64,000 nt of DNA from Quatrionicoccus australiensis (GTDB lineage Bacteria; Pseudomonadota; Gammaproteobacteria; Burkholderiales; Rhodocyclaceae), in NCBI RefSeq assembly GCF_020510425.1, contig NZ_JAHBAH010000001.1, positions 3,329,001-3,393,000 of the forward strand, given 5' to 3'. Below the pieces are notes generated by a model that saw only the letters and a program-made list of their open reading frames with translations, had not been told where the DNA came from and did no database searches. Numbering within the stretch: position 1 is the stretch's first letter; every line of letters begins with the position of its first letter. Of this stretch, positions 8,079 to 15,802 are shown one piece after another. Made by a program: the position numbers and the translations under genes.

Positions 8079-8981
8079 ATGGATACTTTCAAACAGATTT
8101 CGGCATTTGTAAACGTTTCGACGCGTGGCAGCCTGTCGGCGGCGGCGCGCAGCGAAAATGTGACGCCGGCCATCATCGGCCGCCGCCTGGATGCGCTGGA
8201 GGCGCGGCTCGGTGTCAAATTGCTGATTCGTACGACGCGTAAGCTGACACTGACCTTCGAAGGGCAGGCCTTCCTTGAGGATTGCCAGAAGGTTTTGAAC
8301 GATCTGGCCAATGCCGAGGCCGCAGTATCGCTGGGTAGCGTGCAAGCCAGTGGTCAGTTGCGCGTGTCGGCACCCTCCGGCTTTGGTCGCCGGCATGTCG
8401 CGCCGCTGGTTGGTGAGTTCATGCAGGCCAATCCCGAGGTGCGGGTCAATCTGAATCTCAGCGACCGTCTGGTTGATTTGCTCAATGAAAATATTGACTG
8501 TGCAATCCGCATCGGCGAACTCACCGACTCCAGCCTGATCAGCGTGCGGCTCGGCGAGATGCGACGCATGGTGGTCGCCAGCCCCGCTTATCTGGTGGCG
8601 CATGGCGTGCCGCGCGAACCGGCTGATCTGGCGCAACACAATTGTTTGTCGCTCGGCCAGCAGCGCGGCTGGGTGTTCCGCGATCCGCAAAGCGGCGTGG
8701 TCGATACGCTGAAGGTGGGCGGTGTTTTCGAATGCAATGATGGTGCCGTCCTGCATGAATGGGCGCTGGCCGGCCAGGGGCTGGCCTGGCGTTCGCTGTG
8801 GGAGGTCGGGCAGGATCTGAAGGAAGGCCGGCTGACTTCGGTACTCGACGCCTGGCAGGCGCCGCCTATGGGTATCTACGCAGTGTTCCCGCAGCGCCGG
8901 CATTTGCCCTTGCGGGTGCGCTTGTTTATCGATTTGCTGAAGGAAACCTATAGCCGCGCAAGCTACTGGGAGTTGCGCTGA
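8079..8981 (+). CDS. LysR-family transcriptional regulator
   Basis: 300 residues. The N-terminal helix-turn-helix reads FVNVSTRGSLSAAARSENV with the typical LRRLDALE-type helix following, and an effector-binding domain makes up the rest. It is divergent from the dehalogenase-malate synthase pair, with a 75-base AT-rich gap, which makes that pair its likeliest target. It resembles the AaeR/DsdC-like short-operon LysR group in general form only. The ATG at 8079 is the first in frame. A terminator follows at 9031-9059. Confidence 0.93.
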   Translation: MDTFKQISAFVNVSTRGSLSAAARSENVTPAIIGRRLDALEARLGVKLLIRTTRKLTLTFEGQAFLEDCQKVLNDLANAEAAVSLGSVQASGQLRVSAPSGFGRRHVAPLVGEFMQANPEVRVNLNLSDRLVDLLNENIDCAIRIGELTDSSLISVRLGEMRRMVVASPAYLVAHGVPREPADLAQHNCLSLGQQRGWVFRDPQSGVVDTLKVGGVFECNDGAVLHEWALAGQGLAWRSLWEVGQDLKEGRLTSVLDAWQAPPMGIYAVFPQRRHLPLRVRLFIDLLKETYSRASYWELR

Positions 8982-9030
8982 AAAACGGCTCGCTGTAACG
9001 GTCGACCGTCCGGCAGCAGGCAAAATGAAA

Positions 9031-9059
9031 AAGGCCGACCCCTCGTGAGGGTCGGCCTT
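9031..9059. terminator. Bidirectional hairpin terminator
   Basis: AAGGCCGACCC (9031-9041) pairs with GGGTCGGCCTT (9049-9059). It lies between the convergent LysR gene and isocitrate lyase, with A and T residues flanking the stem. Confidence 0.85.
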
Positions 9060-9101
9060 CCTTTGCCACCCGGTCGGGCGGCAATTCAAAGCGGTGAGTT
9101 C

Positions 9102-10400
9102 TTAGTGGAACTGTTCTTCTTCGGTCGAGCCGGTCAGGGCGGTCACGGAAGACTTGCCACCCTGGATCACGGTGGTGACATCGTCGAAGTAACCGGTACC
9201 GACTTCCTGCTGGTGCGACACGAAGGTGTAGCCACGGTCGCGGGCAGCGAATTCCGGCTCCTGAACCTTCTCGACGTAAGCCGACATGCCGCGCTTGGCG
9301 TAGTCCTGAGCCAGGTCGAACATGTGGTACCACATGTTGTGGATGCCAGCCAGGGTGATGAACTGGTACTTGTAGCCCATGGCGCCCAGTTCCTTCTGGA
9401 ACTTGGCAATGGTGGCGTCGTCGAGGTTCTTCTTCCAGTTGAAGGAAGGCGAACAGTTGTAGGCCAGCATCTTGCCCGGATGAACCTTATGCACGGCTTC
9501 GGCGAACTTGCGGGCAAATTCCAGATCCGGCGTACCGGTTTCGCACCACACCAGGTCGGCGTAGTCGGCGTAAGCGATGGCGCGGGAGATGGCCTGGTCC
9601 AGACCCTTCTTGGTCTTGTAGAAGCCTTCGGCAGTGCGCTCGCCAGTCAGGAACGGCTTGTCGTTCTCGTCGTAGTCGGAGGTCAGCAGGTCAGCGGCTT
9701 CGGCATCGGTACGGGCGATGACCAGGGTCGGCACGCCATAGACGTCGGCAGCCATACGGGCAGCGATCAGCTTCTGGATGGCTTCGGTGGTCGGAACCAG
9801 AACCTTGCCGCCCATGTGGCCGCACTTCTTGACGGAAGCCAGCTGGTCTTCCCAATGCACGCCGGCAGCGCCAGCGCGGATCATGGCCTTCATCAGTTCG
9901 TAGGCGTTGAGCACGCCGCCGAAACCGGCTTCAGCGTCAGCGACGATCGGCAGGTGGTATTCGACGTGGCCGGCATCACCAGCGTTGATGTTCTTGGACC
10001 ACTGGATTTCGTCAGCACGGTTGAAGGCATTGTTGATGCGCTCGACAACCTTCGGCACGGAGTCAACCGGATACAGCGACTGGTCCGGGTACATGGCGGC
10101 GTATTCGTTGTTGTCGGCAGCAACTTGCCAGCCAGACAGGTAGATGGCCTTGATGCCAGCCTTGGCTTGCTGAACTGCTTGACCGCCGGTCAGGGCGCCC
10201 AGACAGTTGACGTAGGGGGTGTTGTTGACCAGATCCCACAGCTTTTCGGCACCGCGACGGGCCAGGGTGTGTTCAACCTGGAAGGAGCCACGCAGACGGA
10301 CGACGTCAGCAGCGGTGTAGCCGCGCTTGATGCCCTTCCAGCGGGGGTTGGTTGCCCAGTCTTTTTCCAGTTCGGCGATTTGCTGTTCGCGAGTGCTCAT
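9102..10400 (-). CDS. aceA: Isocitrate lyase
   Basis: 432 residues. It cleaves isocitrate to glyoxylate and succinate, the first step of the glyoxylate shunt. The active-site motif KKCGH is at 191-195, within KKCGHMGGK; the cysteine is the catalytic base. VHWEDQLAS before it and [11 protein letters not shown] after it are also family hallmarks. The start ATG at 10400 is supported by the conserved N-terminus ([15 protein letters not shown]) and a nearby GAGGAAC. It is transcribed alone, with a 365-base upstream region containing a palindromic operator candidate. Confidence 0.98.
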   Translation of the reverse strand: MSTREQQIAELEKDWATNPRWKGIKRGYTAADVVRLRGSFQVEHTLARRGAEKLWDLVNNTPYVNCLGALTGGQAVQQAKAGIKAIYLSGWQVAADNNEYAAMYPDQSLYPVDSVPKVVERINNAFNRADEIQWSKNINAGDAGHVEYHLPIVADAEAGFGGVLNAYELMKAMIRAGAAGVHWEDQLASVKKCGHMGGKVLVPTTEAIQKLIAARMAADVYGVPTLVIARTDAEAADLLTSDYDENDKPFLTGERTAEGFYKTKKGLDQAISRAIAYADYADLVWCETGTPDLEFARKFAEAVHKVHPGKMLAYNCSPSFNWKKNLDDATIAKFQKELGAMGYKYQFITLAGIHNMWYHMFDLAQDYAKRGMSAYVEKVQEPEFAARDRGYTFVSHQQEVGTGYFDDVTTVIQGGKSSVTALTGSTEEEQFH

Positions 10401-10512
10401 GTCTGTTCCTCGAAAGTTGGCTGTTGTTGGGTGACTCGATGTCGCTCTGGAGAACTTGCCGAAGCGCCGATCGATGGAAGAAGTATAGGTTTTTTCTTGC
10501 AGGGCAGCAACA

Positions 10513-10533
10513 GTCTTATATAAGACATAAGAC
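10513..10533. promoter_or_regulatory. Palindromic operator candidate upstream of aceA
   Basis: GTCTTATATAAGAC (10513-10526) is a perfect 14-base palindrome, followed at once by a third half-site ATAAGAC (10527-10533). It lies about 113 bases before the aceA start codon, in AT-rich sequence. The arrangement looks like a dimeric regulator site with an extra half-site. I do not know which protein would bind it. Confidence 0.6.
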
Positions 10534-10730
10534 AATTTTTTATTGTTTAAAATCAGTTGGTTGAGTCTTCTATTTCACGATATGAAAAGCTATTTGTTTT
10601 TGTGAAATGAAAACCTGTCGCAGTGCCGCATTGCGGTGGGGGCAAAGCGTCTGGCTTGGGCCGATTGTTGTTCATCTTATCGTAGGACGAGCTTGCACCT
10701 CCTTCTTTCTTCGCGTTGCGCAGACGTAAA

Positions 10731-10752
10731 AACGGCGCCGCGCGGCGCCGTT
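10731..10752 (-). terminator. Rho-independent terminator of rraA
   Basis: AACGGCGCCG (10731-10740) pairs perfectly with CGGCGCCGTT (10743-10752). Read on the minus strand the stem is followed by a T run, placing it 14 bases after the rraA stop. Confidence 0.85.
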
Positions 10753-10765
10753 ATTGATTGCCTGC

Positions 10766-11257
10766 TCAGTTGAGCGGGCGACTGCTGACCAGCACGCCGT
10801 CTTCGTCGGCATAGAGCCATTCACCCGGGTTGAAGGTGACGCCGCCGAAGGTGACCGCGATGTCGCGATCGCCGACGTTTTTCTTGATGCTCTTTTGCGG
10901 ATGCGTGTTGAGGGCGCGCACGCCGATATCGATGCCGTTGATGTCGCCCGAGTCGCGGATGCAGCCGTAAACCACGACGCCTTCCCAGCCGTTTTTCTGC
11001 GCCAGGATGGCGAGCTGGTCGCCGACCAGGGCGCAGCGCAGCGAGCCGCCGCCGTCGATGACCAGGACCTTGCCCTTGCCATCCTCGGCAAAGGCGGTGC
11101 GGACCAGCGAGTTGTCCTCGAAAATTTTCAGGGTGACGATCTCGCCACAAAATGCAGTGCGGGCGCCGTAGCGCTGGAACATCGGGGCCACGATGCGCAG
11201 GCTCTTGCCGATTTCGCCTTCGAATTCATCGCACAGGTCGGGGGTCTTGAAACTCAT
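10766..11257 (-). CDS. rraA: RraA family protein, putative 4-hydroxy-4-methyl-2-oxoglutarate aldolase
   Basis: 163 residues. The fold is that of RraA and of the HMG/CHA aldolases. Visible conserved segments are VIDGGGSLRCALVGD near residue 70 and VVVYGCIRDS near 98, where the RD pair belongs to the aldolase metal/substrate site. E. coli RraA inhibits RNase E, while bacterial relatives cleave 4-hydroxy-4-methyl-2-oxoglutarate or act as oxaloacetate decarboxylases. The presence of G-x20-R-D-like residues favours an aldolase. No pathway partner is adjacent. The ATG at 11257 (MSFKTPDLCDEF) fits the family start. Confidence 0.88.
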   Translation of the reverse strand: MSFKTPDLCDEFEGEIGKSLRIVAPMFQRYGARTAFCGEIVTLKIFEDNSLVRTAFAEDGKGKVLVIDGGGSLRCALVGDQLAILAQKNGWEGVVVYGCIRDSGDINGIDIGVRALNTHPQKSIKKNVGDRDIAVTFGGVTFNPGEWLYADEDGVLVSSRPLN

Positions 11258-11277
11258 GGTTTTGTCTCCGGAAATAA

Positions 11278-11305
11278 AAAAGCCGTGCAATCTTGCACGG
11301 CTTTC
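11278..11305 (-). terminator. Rho-independent terminator of clpSA
   Basis: AAAGCCGTGCAA (11279-11290) and TTGCACGGCTTT (11293-11304) form a perfect 12-bp stem with a 2-base centre. On the minus strand it is followed by a T run, 18 bases after clpA. Confidence 0.9.
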
Positions 11306-11322
11306 GGGGGAGCTGGCAATCG

Positions 11323-13581
11323 TCAGACGACGGCTTCGCTCTTTTCTTCCTCGAAGTCGAGCCTGATTTTGCCTTCTTTATCGAGGTCGACCGTTACGTG
11401 ACCGCCACTGGCCAGCTTGCCGAACAACAGCTCATCGGCCAGCGCCGAGCGGATGGTGTCCTGGATCAAGCGTGCCATCGGACGGGCGCCCATCAGCGGG
11501 TCGAAGCCCTTGTCGGCGAGCATTTCCTTGACCTTGTCGGTGAAGTGGGCGTCAACCTTCTTCTCGTGCAACTGTTCTTCAAGCTGCATCAGGAACTTGT
11601 CGACCACACGCAGGATGACCTCGCGCTCAAGCGGCCCGAAGGAAATCGTCGCATCCAGACGGTTGCGGAATTCCGGCGTGAACTGGCGCTTGATCTCGGC
11701 CATTTCGTCGCCGGTCTGCTTCGAGTTGGTGAAGCCCATGCTCGATTTCTGCAGGTCGGCGGCGCCGGCATTGGTCGTCATGATGATGACCACGTTGCGG
11801 AAGTCGGCCTTGCGTCCGTTGTTGTCGGTCAGCGTGCCGTGATCCATGACCTGCAACAGGATGTTGTAGATGTCCGGATGCGCTTTCTCGATTTCGTCGA
11901 GCAGCAGCACGCAGTAAGGCTTCTTGGTGACGGCCTCAGTGAGCAGTCCGCCCTGTTCGAAGCCGACATAGCCCGGCGGTGCGCCGATCAGGCGGGAAAC
12001 GGCGTGCCGCTCCATGTACTCGGACATGTCGAAGCGGGTCAGCTCGATGCCAAGGCAGTAAGCCAGTTGCTTGGCGACTTCGGTCTTGCCGACGCCGGTC
12101 GGGCCGCTGAACAGGAAGGAGCCGATCGGCTTGCCCGGATTGCCAAGGCCGGAGCGGGCCATCTTGATCGCCTTGGCCAGCGCATCAATCGCCTTGTCCT
12201 GGCCGAAGACGACCGCCTTCAGGTCGCGATCGAGGTTCTTCAGCGCGCCGCGATCGTCGAGCGTGACATGCTGCGACGGGATGCGGGCGATCTTGGCGAT
12301 GATTTCCTCGATGTCGGTCTTGTTGATGACCTTCTTCTGCTTCGATTTGGGCAGGATGCGCTGTGCGGCACCGGCTTCGTCGATGACGTCGATCGCCTTG
12401 TCCGGCAGGTGCCGGTCGGTGATGTAGCGCGCCGACAGCTCGACCGCCGAGGTCAGCGCCGTGGCCGAGTACTTGATGCCGTGGTGGGCCTCGAAGCGGG
12501 CCTTGAGGCCCTTGAGGATTTCGATGGTTTCGGCGACCGAGGGTTCGTTGACGTCGATTTTCTGGAAGCGGCGGGACAGCGCGCCATCTTTCTCGAAAAT
12601 GCCGCGGAACTCGGTGTAGGTCGTCGCACCGATGCACTTCAACTGGCCGGAGGACAGCGCCGGTTTCAACAGGTTGGAGGCATCGAGCGTGCCGCCCGAA
12701 GCGGCGCCCGCGCCGATCAGGGTATGGATTTCGTCAATGAACAGGATCGCGTGCGGATTTTCCTGCAGCGCCTTGAGGACACCTTTCAGGCGTTGCTCGA
12801 AATCGCCGCGATACTTGGTGCCGGCCAGCAGCGAACCCATGTCCAGCGAGTAAACATTGGCCTTGGCGAGGATTTCCGGCACCTCGCATTCGACGATCTT
12901 GCGCGCCAGGCCTTCGGCGATCGCCGTCTTGCCGACGCCGGCTTCGCCAACCAGCAGCGGATTGTTCTTGCGCCGGCGGCACAGCGTCTGGATGACGCGC
13001 TCCAGCTCCTTGTCGCGGCCGATCAGCGGGTCGATCTTGCCCTGCAGCGCCAGCGCATTCAGGTTGATCGTGTATTGCTCGAGTGGGCCGGCCTGCTGCT
13101 GTTCGCCATCGTGCTCGGCTTCGCCCTCGGTCGTGGTCTTGGGCTGCGGCACCTTGCTGATGCCGTGCGAGATGTAATTCACCACATCAAGGCGCGTGAT
13201 GCCCTGCTTCTGCAGGAAATAAACGGCGTGCGAATCCTTCTCGCCGTATATGGCGACCAGCACGTTGGCGCCATTGACTTCCTTCTTGCCGGACGATTGC
13301 ACATGCAGGATGGCGCGCTGGATGACCCGCTGGAAGCCGAGGGTCGGCTGGGTATCGATGTCATCCTCGCCGGAAACGGTCGGCGTGTGCTCGATGATGA
13401 AGTTGGTCAGGTCCTTGCGCAATGCATCAGGCTTGGCGCCGCAGGAACGCAGCGCATCGGCGGCCGACGGATTGTCGATCAGCGCGAGCAGCAGGTGCTC
13501 GACGGTAATGAACTCGTGGCGTTTTTGACGCGCCTCGACAAAGGCCATGTGCAGGCTGACTTCGAGTTCCTGGGCAATCAT
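11323..13581 (-). CDS. clpA: ATP-dependent Clp protease ATP-binding subunit ClpA
   Basis: 752 residues. ClpA is the AAA+ unfoldase that feeds substrates to the ClpP peptidase. An N-terminal Clp-N domain (about 1-145) that docks ClpS is followed by two AAA+ modules with Walker A motifs GEAGVGKT and GPTGVGKT. The Walker B of the first, ILFIDEIHTL, and the second, LLLDEIEKAHPD, are also clear. The ATG at 13581 has GGAGG nine bases upstream and shares one base with the clpS stop (TGATG), so translation is coupled. The acidic C-terminus is usual. Confidence 0.98.
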   Translation of the reverse strand: MIAQELEVSLHMAFVEARQKRHEFITVEHLLLALIDNPSAADALRSCGAKPDALRKDLTNFIIEHTPTVSGEDDIDTQPTLGFQRVIQRAILHVQSSGKKEVNGANVLVAIYGEKDSHAVYFLQKQGITRLDVVNYISHGISKVPQPKTTTEGEAEHDGEQQQAGPLEQYTINLNALALQGKIDPLIGRDKELERVIQTLCRRRKNNPLLVGEAGVGKTAIAEGLARKIVECEVPEILAKANVYSLDMGSLLAGTKYRGDFEQRLKGVLKALQENPHAILFIDEIHTLIGAGAASGGTLDASNLLKPALSSGQLKCIGATTYTEFRGIFEKDGALSRRFQKIDVNEPSVAETIEILKGLKARFEAHHGIKYSATALTSAVELSARYITDRHLPDKAIDVIDEAGAAQRILPKSKQKKVINKTDIEEIIAKIARIPSQHVTLDDRGALKNLDRDLKAVVFGQDKAIDALAKAIKMARSGLGNPGKPIGSFLFSGPTGVGKTEVAKQLAYCLGIELTRFDMSEYMERHAVSRLIGAPPGYVGFEQGGLLTEAVTKKPYCVLLLDEIEKAHPDIYNILLQVMDHGTLTDNNGRKADFRNVVIIMTTNAGAADLQKSSMGFTNSKQTGDEMAEIKRQFTPEFRNRLDATISFGPLEREVILRVVDKFLMQLEEQLHEKKVDAHFTDKVKEMLADKGFDPLMGARPMARLIQDTIRSALADELLFGKLASGGHVTVDLDKEGKIRLDFEEEKSEAVV

Positions 13582-13889
13582 CAGTTTTCCTCCATGATGC
13601 AAGCAAGCGGATGTTGATGCTGGCGGGCAAATGCGCTCACCTGTTCAACCTTGGTCGCAGCAATATCCCGCGAAAAGATTCCGCAGACACCGCGACCTTC
13701 GTTATGAACTTTGAGCATGATTCGCGTCGCTTGTTCAGTATCGAGAGAAAAAAAACGTTGAAGAACGGTAATGACGAAATCCATCGGCGTGAAATCGTCG
13801 TTCAACAACATCACCTTGTACATTTTCGGCGGTTGCGGCTTGGTGCGTTGTGCTTCAAGCAGCCCGTCTTCCTTAAACTTCGTAGCCAT
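13581..13889 (-). CDS. clpS: ATP-dependent Clp protease adaptor ClpS
   Basis: 102 residues. ClpS delivers N-degron substrates to ClpA. The core [16 protein letters not shown] (about residues 24-39) holds the conserved NDD/TPM motif that forms the N-end-rule pocket, and the C-terminal half carries [13 protein letters not shown]. The gene overlaps clpA by one base. It is divergent from the cold-shock gene across a 274-base gap. Confidence 0.97.
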   Translation of the reverse strand: MATKFKEDGLLEAQRTKPQPPKMYKVMLLNDDFTPMDFVITVLQRFFSLDTEQATRIMLKVHNEGRGVCGIFSRDIAATKVEQVSAFARQHQHPLACIMEEN

Positions 13890-14163
13890 GCGTTCGATTC
13901 TAAACAGTTCGGTCCAATGTGCAACCGGGAAAAATGATCAGGAGACATCCTTCCTGATGATAAAACAAAGCAATTCTCTTGCCTGAATTTTGCTGCGCTG
14001 CCGCATCGATACTTGTTGACGGCATATTTCAACTCGCGTAGAAAGCAATCGTGTTTGGCTTCAAACTGTGTCAAGGTTGCCGCAATGCACCGGGTCACTG
14101 AGTTCAAACAGGGAGTCGGGGAGACCCGTAAATTTGTTCGTTTTTTGTATGAAAGTTGCAAAC
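13890..14163. promoter_or_regulatory. Divergent clpS / cold-shock gene control region
   Basis: This 274-base AT-richer gap carries no supportable gene. It must hold the clpS promoter and the promoter plus long 5' leader expected for a csp gene; cspA-type leaders often fold as temperature-sensitive structures. I could not delimit promoter elements with confidence. Confidence 0.45.
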
Positions 14164-14367
14164 ATGGCAATCGGTACTGTCAAGTGGTTCAATGATTCCA
14201 AGGGCTTTGGTTTTATCACTCCTGATGATGGCAGCGAAGACCTCTTCGCACATTTCTCCGCCATCAACATGAATGGTTTCAAGACCCTGAAGGAAGGCCA
14301 AAAAGTTTCCTTCGATGTCGTGCAAGGCCCCAAGGGCAAGCAGGCATCCAATATCCAGAGCGTCTGA
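14164..14367 (+). CDS. Cold-shock protein, CspA family
   Basis: 67 residues, the standard size of a single cold-shock domain that binds single-stranded RNA or DNA. RNP1 is KGFGFI at 13-18 and RNP2 is DLFAHF at 26-31. The start is [10 protein letters not shown], matching the family. The gene is alone in its unit, with a perfect hairpin terminator 23 bases after the stop. Which paralogue it is, and whether it is cold-induced, cannot be told. Confidence 0.96.
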   Translation: MAIGTVKWFNDSKGFGFITPDDGSEDLFAHFSAINMNGFKTLKEGQKVSFDVVQGPKGKQASNIQSV

Positions 14368-14390
14368 GCAACGGATAGCCGTAATTTATA

Positions 14391-14420
14391 AAGCCCGTCT
14401 GAATTCAGACGGGCTTTTTT
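14391..14420. terminator. Bidirectional rho-independent terminator
   Basis: AAGCCCGTCTGAA and TTCAGACGGGCTT (14391-14416) form a perfect 26-base palindrome followed by T residues. It separates the cold-shock gene from the convergent soxZ. Confidence 0.92.
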
Positions 14421-14449
14421 CATTTGGGTAGCTCCGAAATTGTCGGCAA

Positions 14450-14767
14450 TCAGCCAACGGTGACTTCGTCCTGTCGCTTTTCGCCCAGATTGTCTGTCCA
14501 TGCCACGCTCAGCTTGTCACCGGCCTTGATGCCGCGACTGCGGAACGTGAAGAGTGGATTCTTCGCTATCGAGGTGTTGAGCTGACCGTCGATAATCGGC
14601 TTGCCATTGAGGTTGACCGTAAAGTTCTGGATGAAATGACTGGGCAGCAGTTGCCCCTGCTCGTTGCGGCGCTGTCCGGTTTCCATCGGATGCTGCATCA
14701 GGATGCGGATGTCGGCAATTTCGCCCTGAAGTAGTGCGCGGATCTTGATCTGCTCAGCCATCGTCAT
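14450..14767 (-). CDS. soxZ: Thiosulfate-oxidation carrier subunit SoxZ
   Basis: 105 residues, a single immunoglobulin-like domain without signal peptide, as usual for SoxZ, which is exported bound to SoxY. It forms the SoxYZ carrier that holds sulfur intermediates during periplasmic thiosulfate oxidation. Conserved pieces are HPMETGQRRNEQGQLLP and FIQNFTVNLNGK. The ATG at 14767 overlaps the soxY TGA (ATGA), so I chose it over the ATG two codons later. No other sox gene (soxA, B, C, D, X) is in the window. Confidence 0.93.
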   Translation of the reverse strand: MTMAEQIKIRALLQGEIADIRILMQHPMETGQRRNEQGQLLPSHFIQNFTVNLNGKPIIDGQLNTSIAKNPLFTFRSRGIKAGDKLSVAWTDNLGEKRQDEVTVG

Positions 14768-15234
14768 GCTCCGCAGCCACCGAGGGTGACCTTGATGTCG
14801 CGCCAGGCGACGTGAGTTTTTCCATCGGCCGTTTTGGCGACGACGCGGATCCGGGTGCTTTCGGCCAGCTTCAGTTGCAGCTTGGCGTAGGGCAGGACCG
14901 GGCCGGAGAAATCAAGTGCGGCGCACAATGGCAGCGGATTCTTGTCGGCGAAAACGGCCAGGCTGCGCGTGTTGGCGAGGTTGCTGCTGATCTCGATATC
15001 GACCTTGGCGCCATTTTCGGAAATTTCCGGGGCGGTGATCTGGATGTCGCGTGCCTCGCCGGTGGCGGGAGCGCCGTAGGCCTTCAAGGCCTCGTTGATG
15101 GTGCGTGCGGTGAAAGCCGGGCGATTCCATTCGGCGGCGCGAGCGGCCTGCGGCAGGAGCAGGCTGCTGCCGAGCAAAGGTGAGAGCAGCATGGCGCTGC
15201 CGCCCTTGAGCCATGTGCGGCGGAGTTCTTGCAT
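14764..15234 (-). CDS. soxY: Thiosulfate-oxidation carrier protein SoxY
   Basis: 156 residues. An N-terminal twin-arginine signal (LRRTWLKGG, then a hydrophobic stretch ending in ARAAEW) directs it with SoxZ to the periplasm. The swinging-arm C-terminus is LGGCGA, with carrier Cys154; the textbook ending is GGCGG, so the last residue differs. The cysteine should carry the sulfur chain. The gene overlaps soxZ and follows moaC by 21 bases on the same strand. As there are no neighbouring sox enzymes, its partners must be elsewhere or it serves another sulfur-carrier role. Confidence 0.93.
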   Translation of the reverse strand: MQELRRTWLKGGSAMLLSPLLGSSLLLPQAARAAEWNRPAFTARTINEALKAYGAPATGEARDIQITAPEISENGAKVDIEISSNLANTRSLAVFADKNPLPLCAALDFSGPVLPYAKLQLKLAESTRIRVVAKTADGKTHVAWRDIKVTLGGCGA

Positions 15235-15255
15235 GTCGTTTTCCGGGAAAAGGGG

Positions 15256-15747
15256 TTATTCGGCCAGCCAATGTCCCGACTTGCCGCCGGATTTTTCGAG
15301 CAGTCGGAGGTTTTCGATGCGCATGCCGCGGTCGACCGCCTTGCACATGTCGTAGATGGTGAGCAGGCCGACACTGGCGGCGGTCAGGGCTTCCATTTCG
15401 ACGCCGGTCTTGCCGTGGCATTCGGCAATGACTTCGCAATGCACGGCGTTTTGGGCTTCATCGACGACGAAGTCGACCGCAACGCGGGTCAGGGCGATCG
15501 GATGGCAGAGCGGGATCAGGTCGCCGGTGCGTTTCGATGCCTGGATGGCGGCGATGCGGGCAATGCCGATAACATCGCCTTTCTTGGCCGAGCCGTCGCG
15601 GATCAGTGCCAGCGTCGCCGGCTGCATGAAAATGCTGCCGCCGGCACGGGCAACGCGGGCGGTTTCGGCCTTGCTGCCGACGTCGACCATGTGGGCCTGG
15701 CCGGTGCTGTCGAAATGGGTAAGGGGGTTCTGGGTCACGATGGTCAC
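15256..15747 (-). CDS. moaC: Cyclic pyranopterin monophosphate synthase MoaC
   Basis: 163 residues. MoaC converts the MoaA product to cyclic pyranopterin monophosphate in molybdenum cofactor synthesis. Signatures are [14 protein letters not shown] near 20, [10 protein letters not shown] near 77, and the catalytic [20 protein letters not shown] near 118. The start is a GTG at 15747; another in-frame GTG lies three codons later. It sits upstream of soxYZ and divergent from the BepA-like protease with a 55-base gap. Confidence 0.97.
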   Translation of the reverse strand: MTIVTQNPLTHFDSTGQAHMVDVGSKAETARVARAGGSIFMQPATLALIRDGSAKKGDVIGIARIAAIQASKRTGDLIPLCHPIALTRVAVDFVVDEAQNAVHCEVIAECHGKTGVEMEALTAASVGLLTIYDMCKAVDRGMRIENLRLLEKSGGKSGHWLAE

Positions 15748-15802
15748 GATTGGTTACGATTCCGCCCGGAAAGGCCCGGAACGGCTGCGTTATCATAGCA
15801 CC

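Larger units (their letters stand above)
10401..10765. other. Non-coding upstream region of aceA
   Basis: This 365-base gap holds no convincing gene. The aceA-proximal part is AT-rich and contains the palindromic site at 10513-10533; the far end holds the rraA terminator at 10731-10752. The middle (about 10560-10725) shows nothing I recognise. Confidence 0.7.

Noticed and set aside
10560-10725. Small RNA or gene in the aceA upstream gap
   Set aside because: No frame, hairpin-plus-T-run or promoter pair that I could define.
11293-13617. 774-codon open frame opposite clpA
   Set aside because: Antisense to an unmistakable ClpA; no ribosome binding site or domain.
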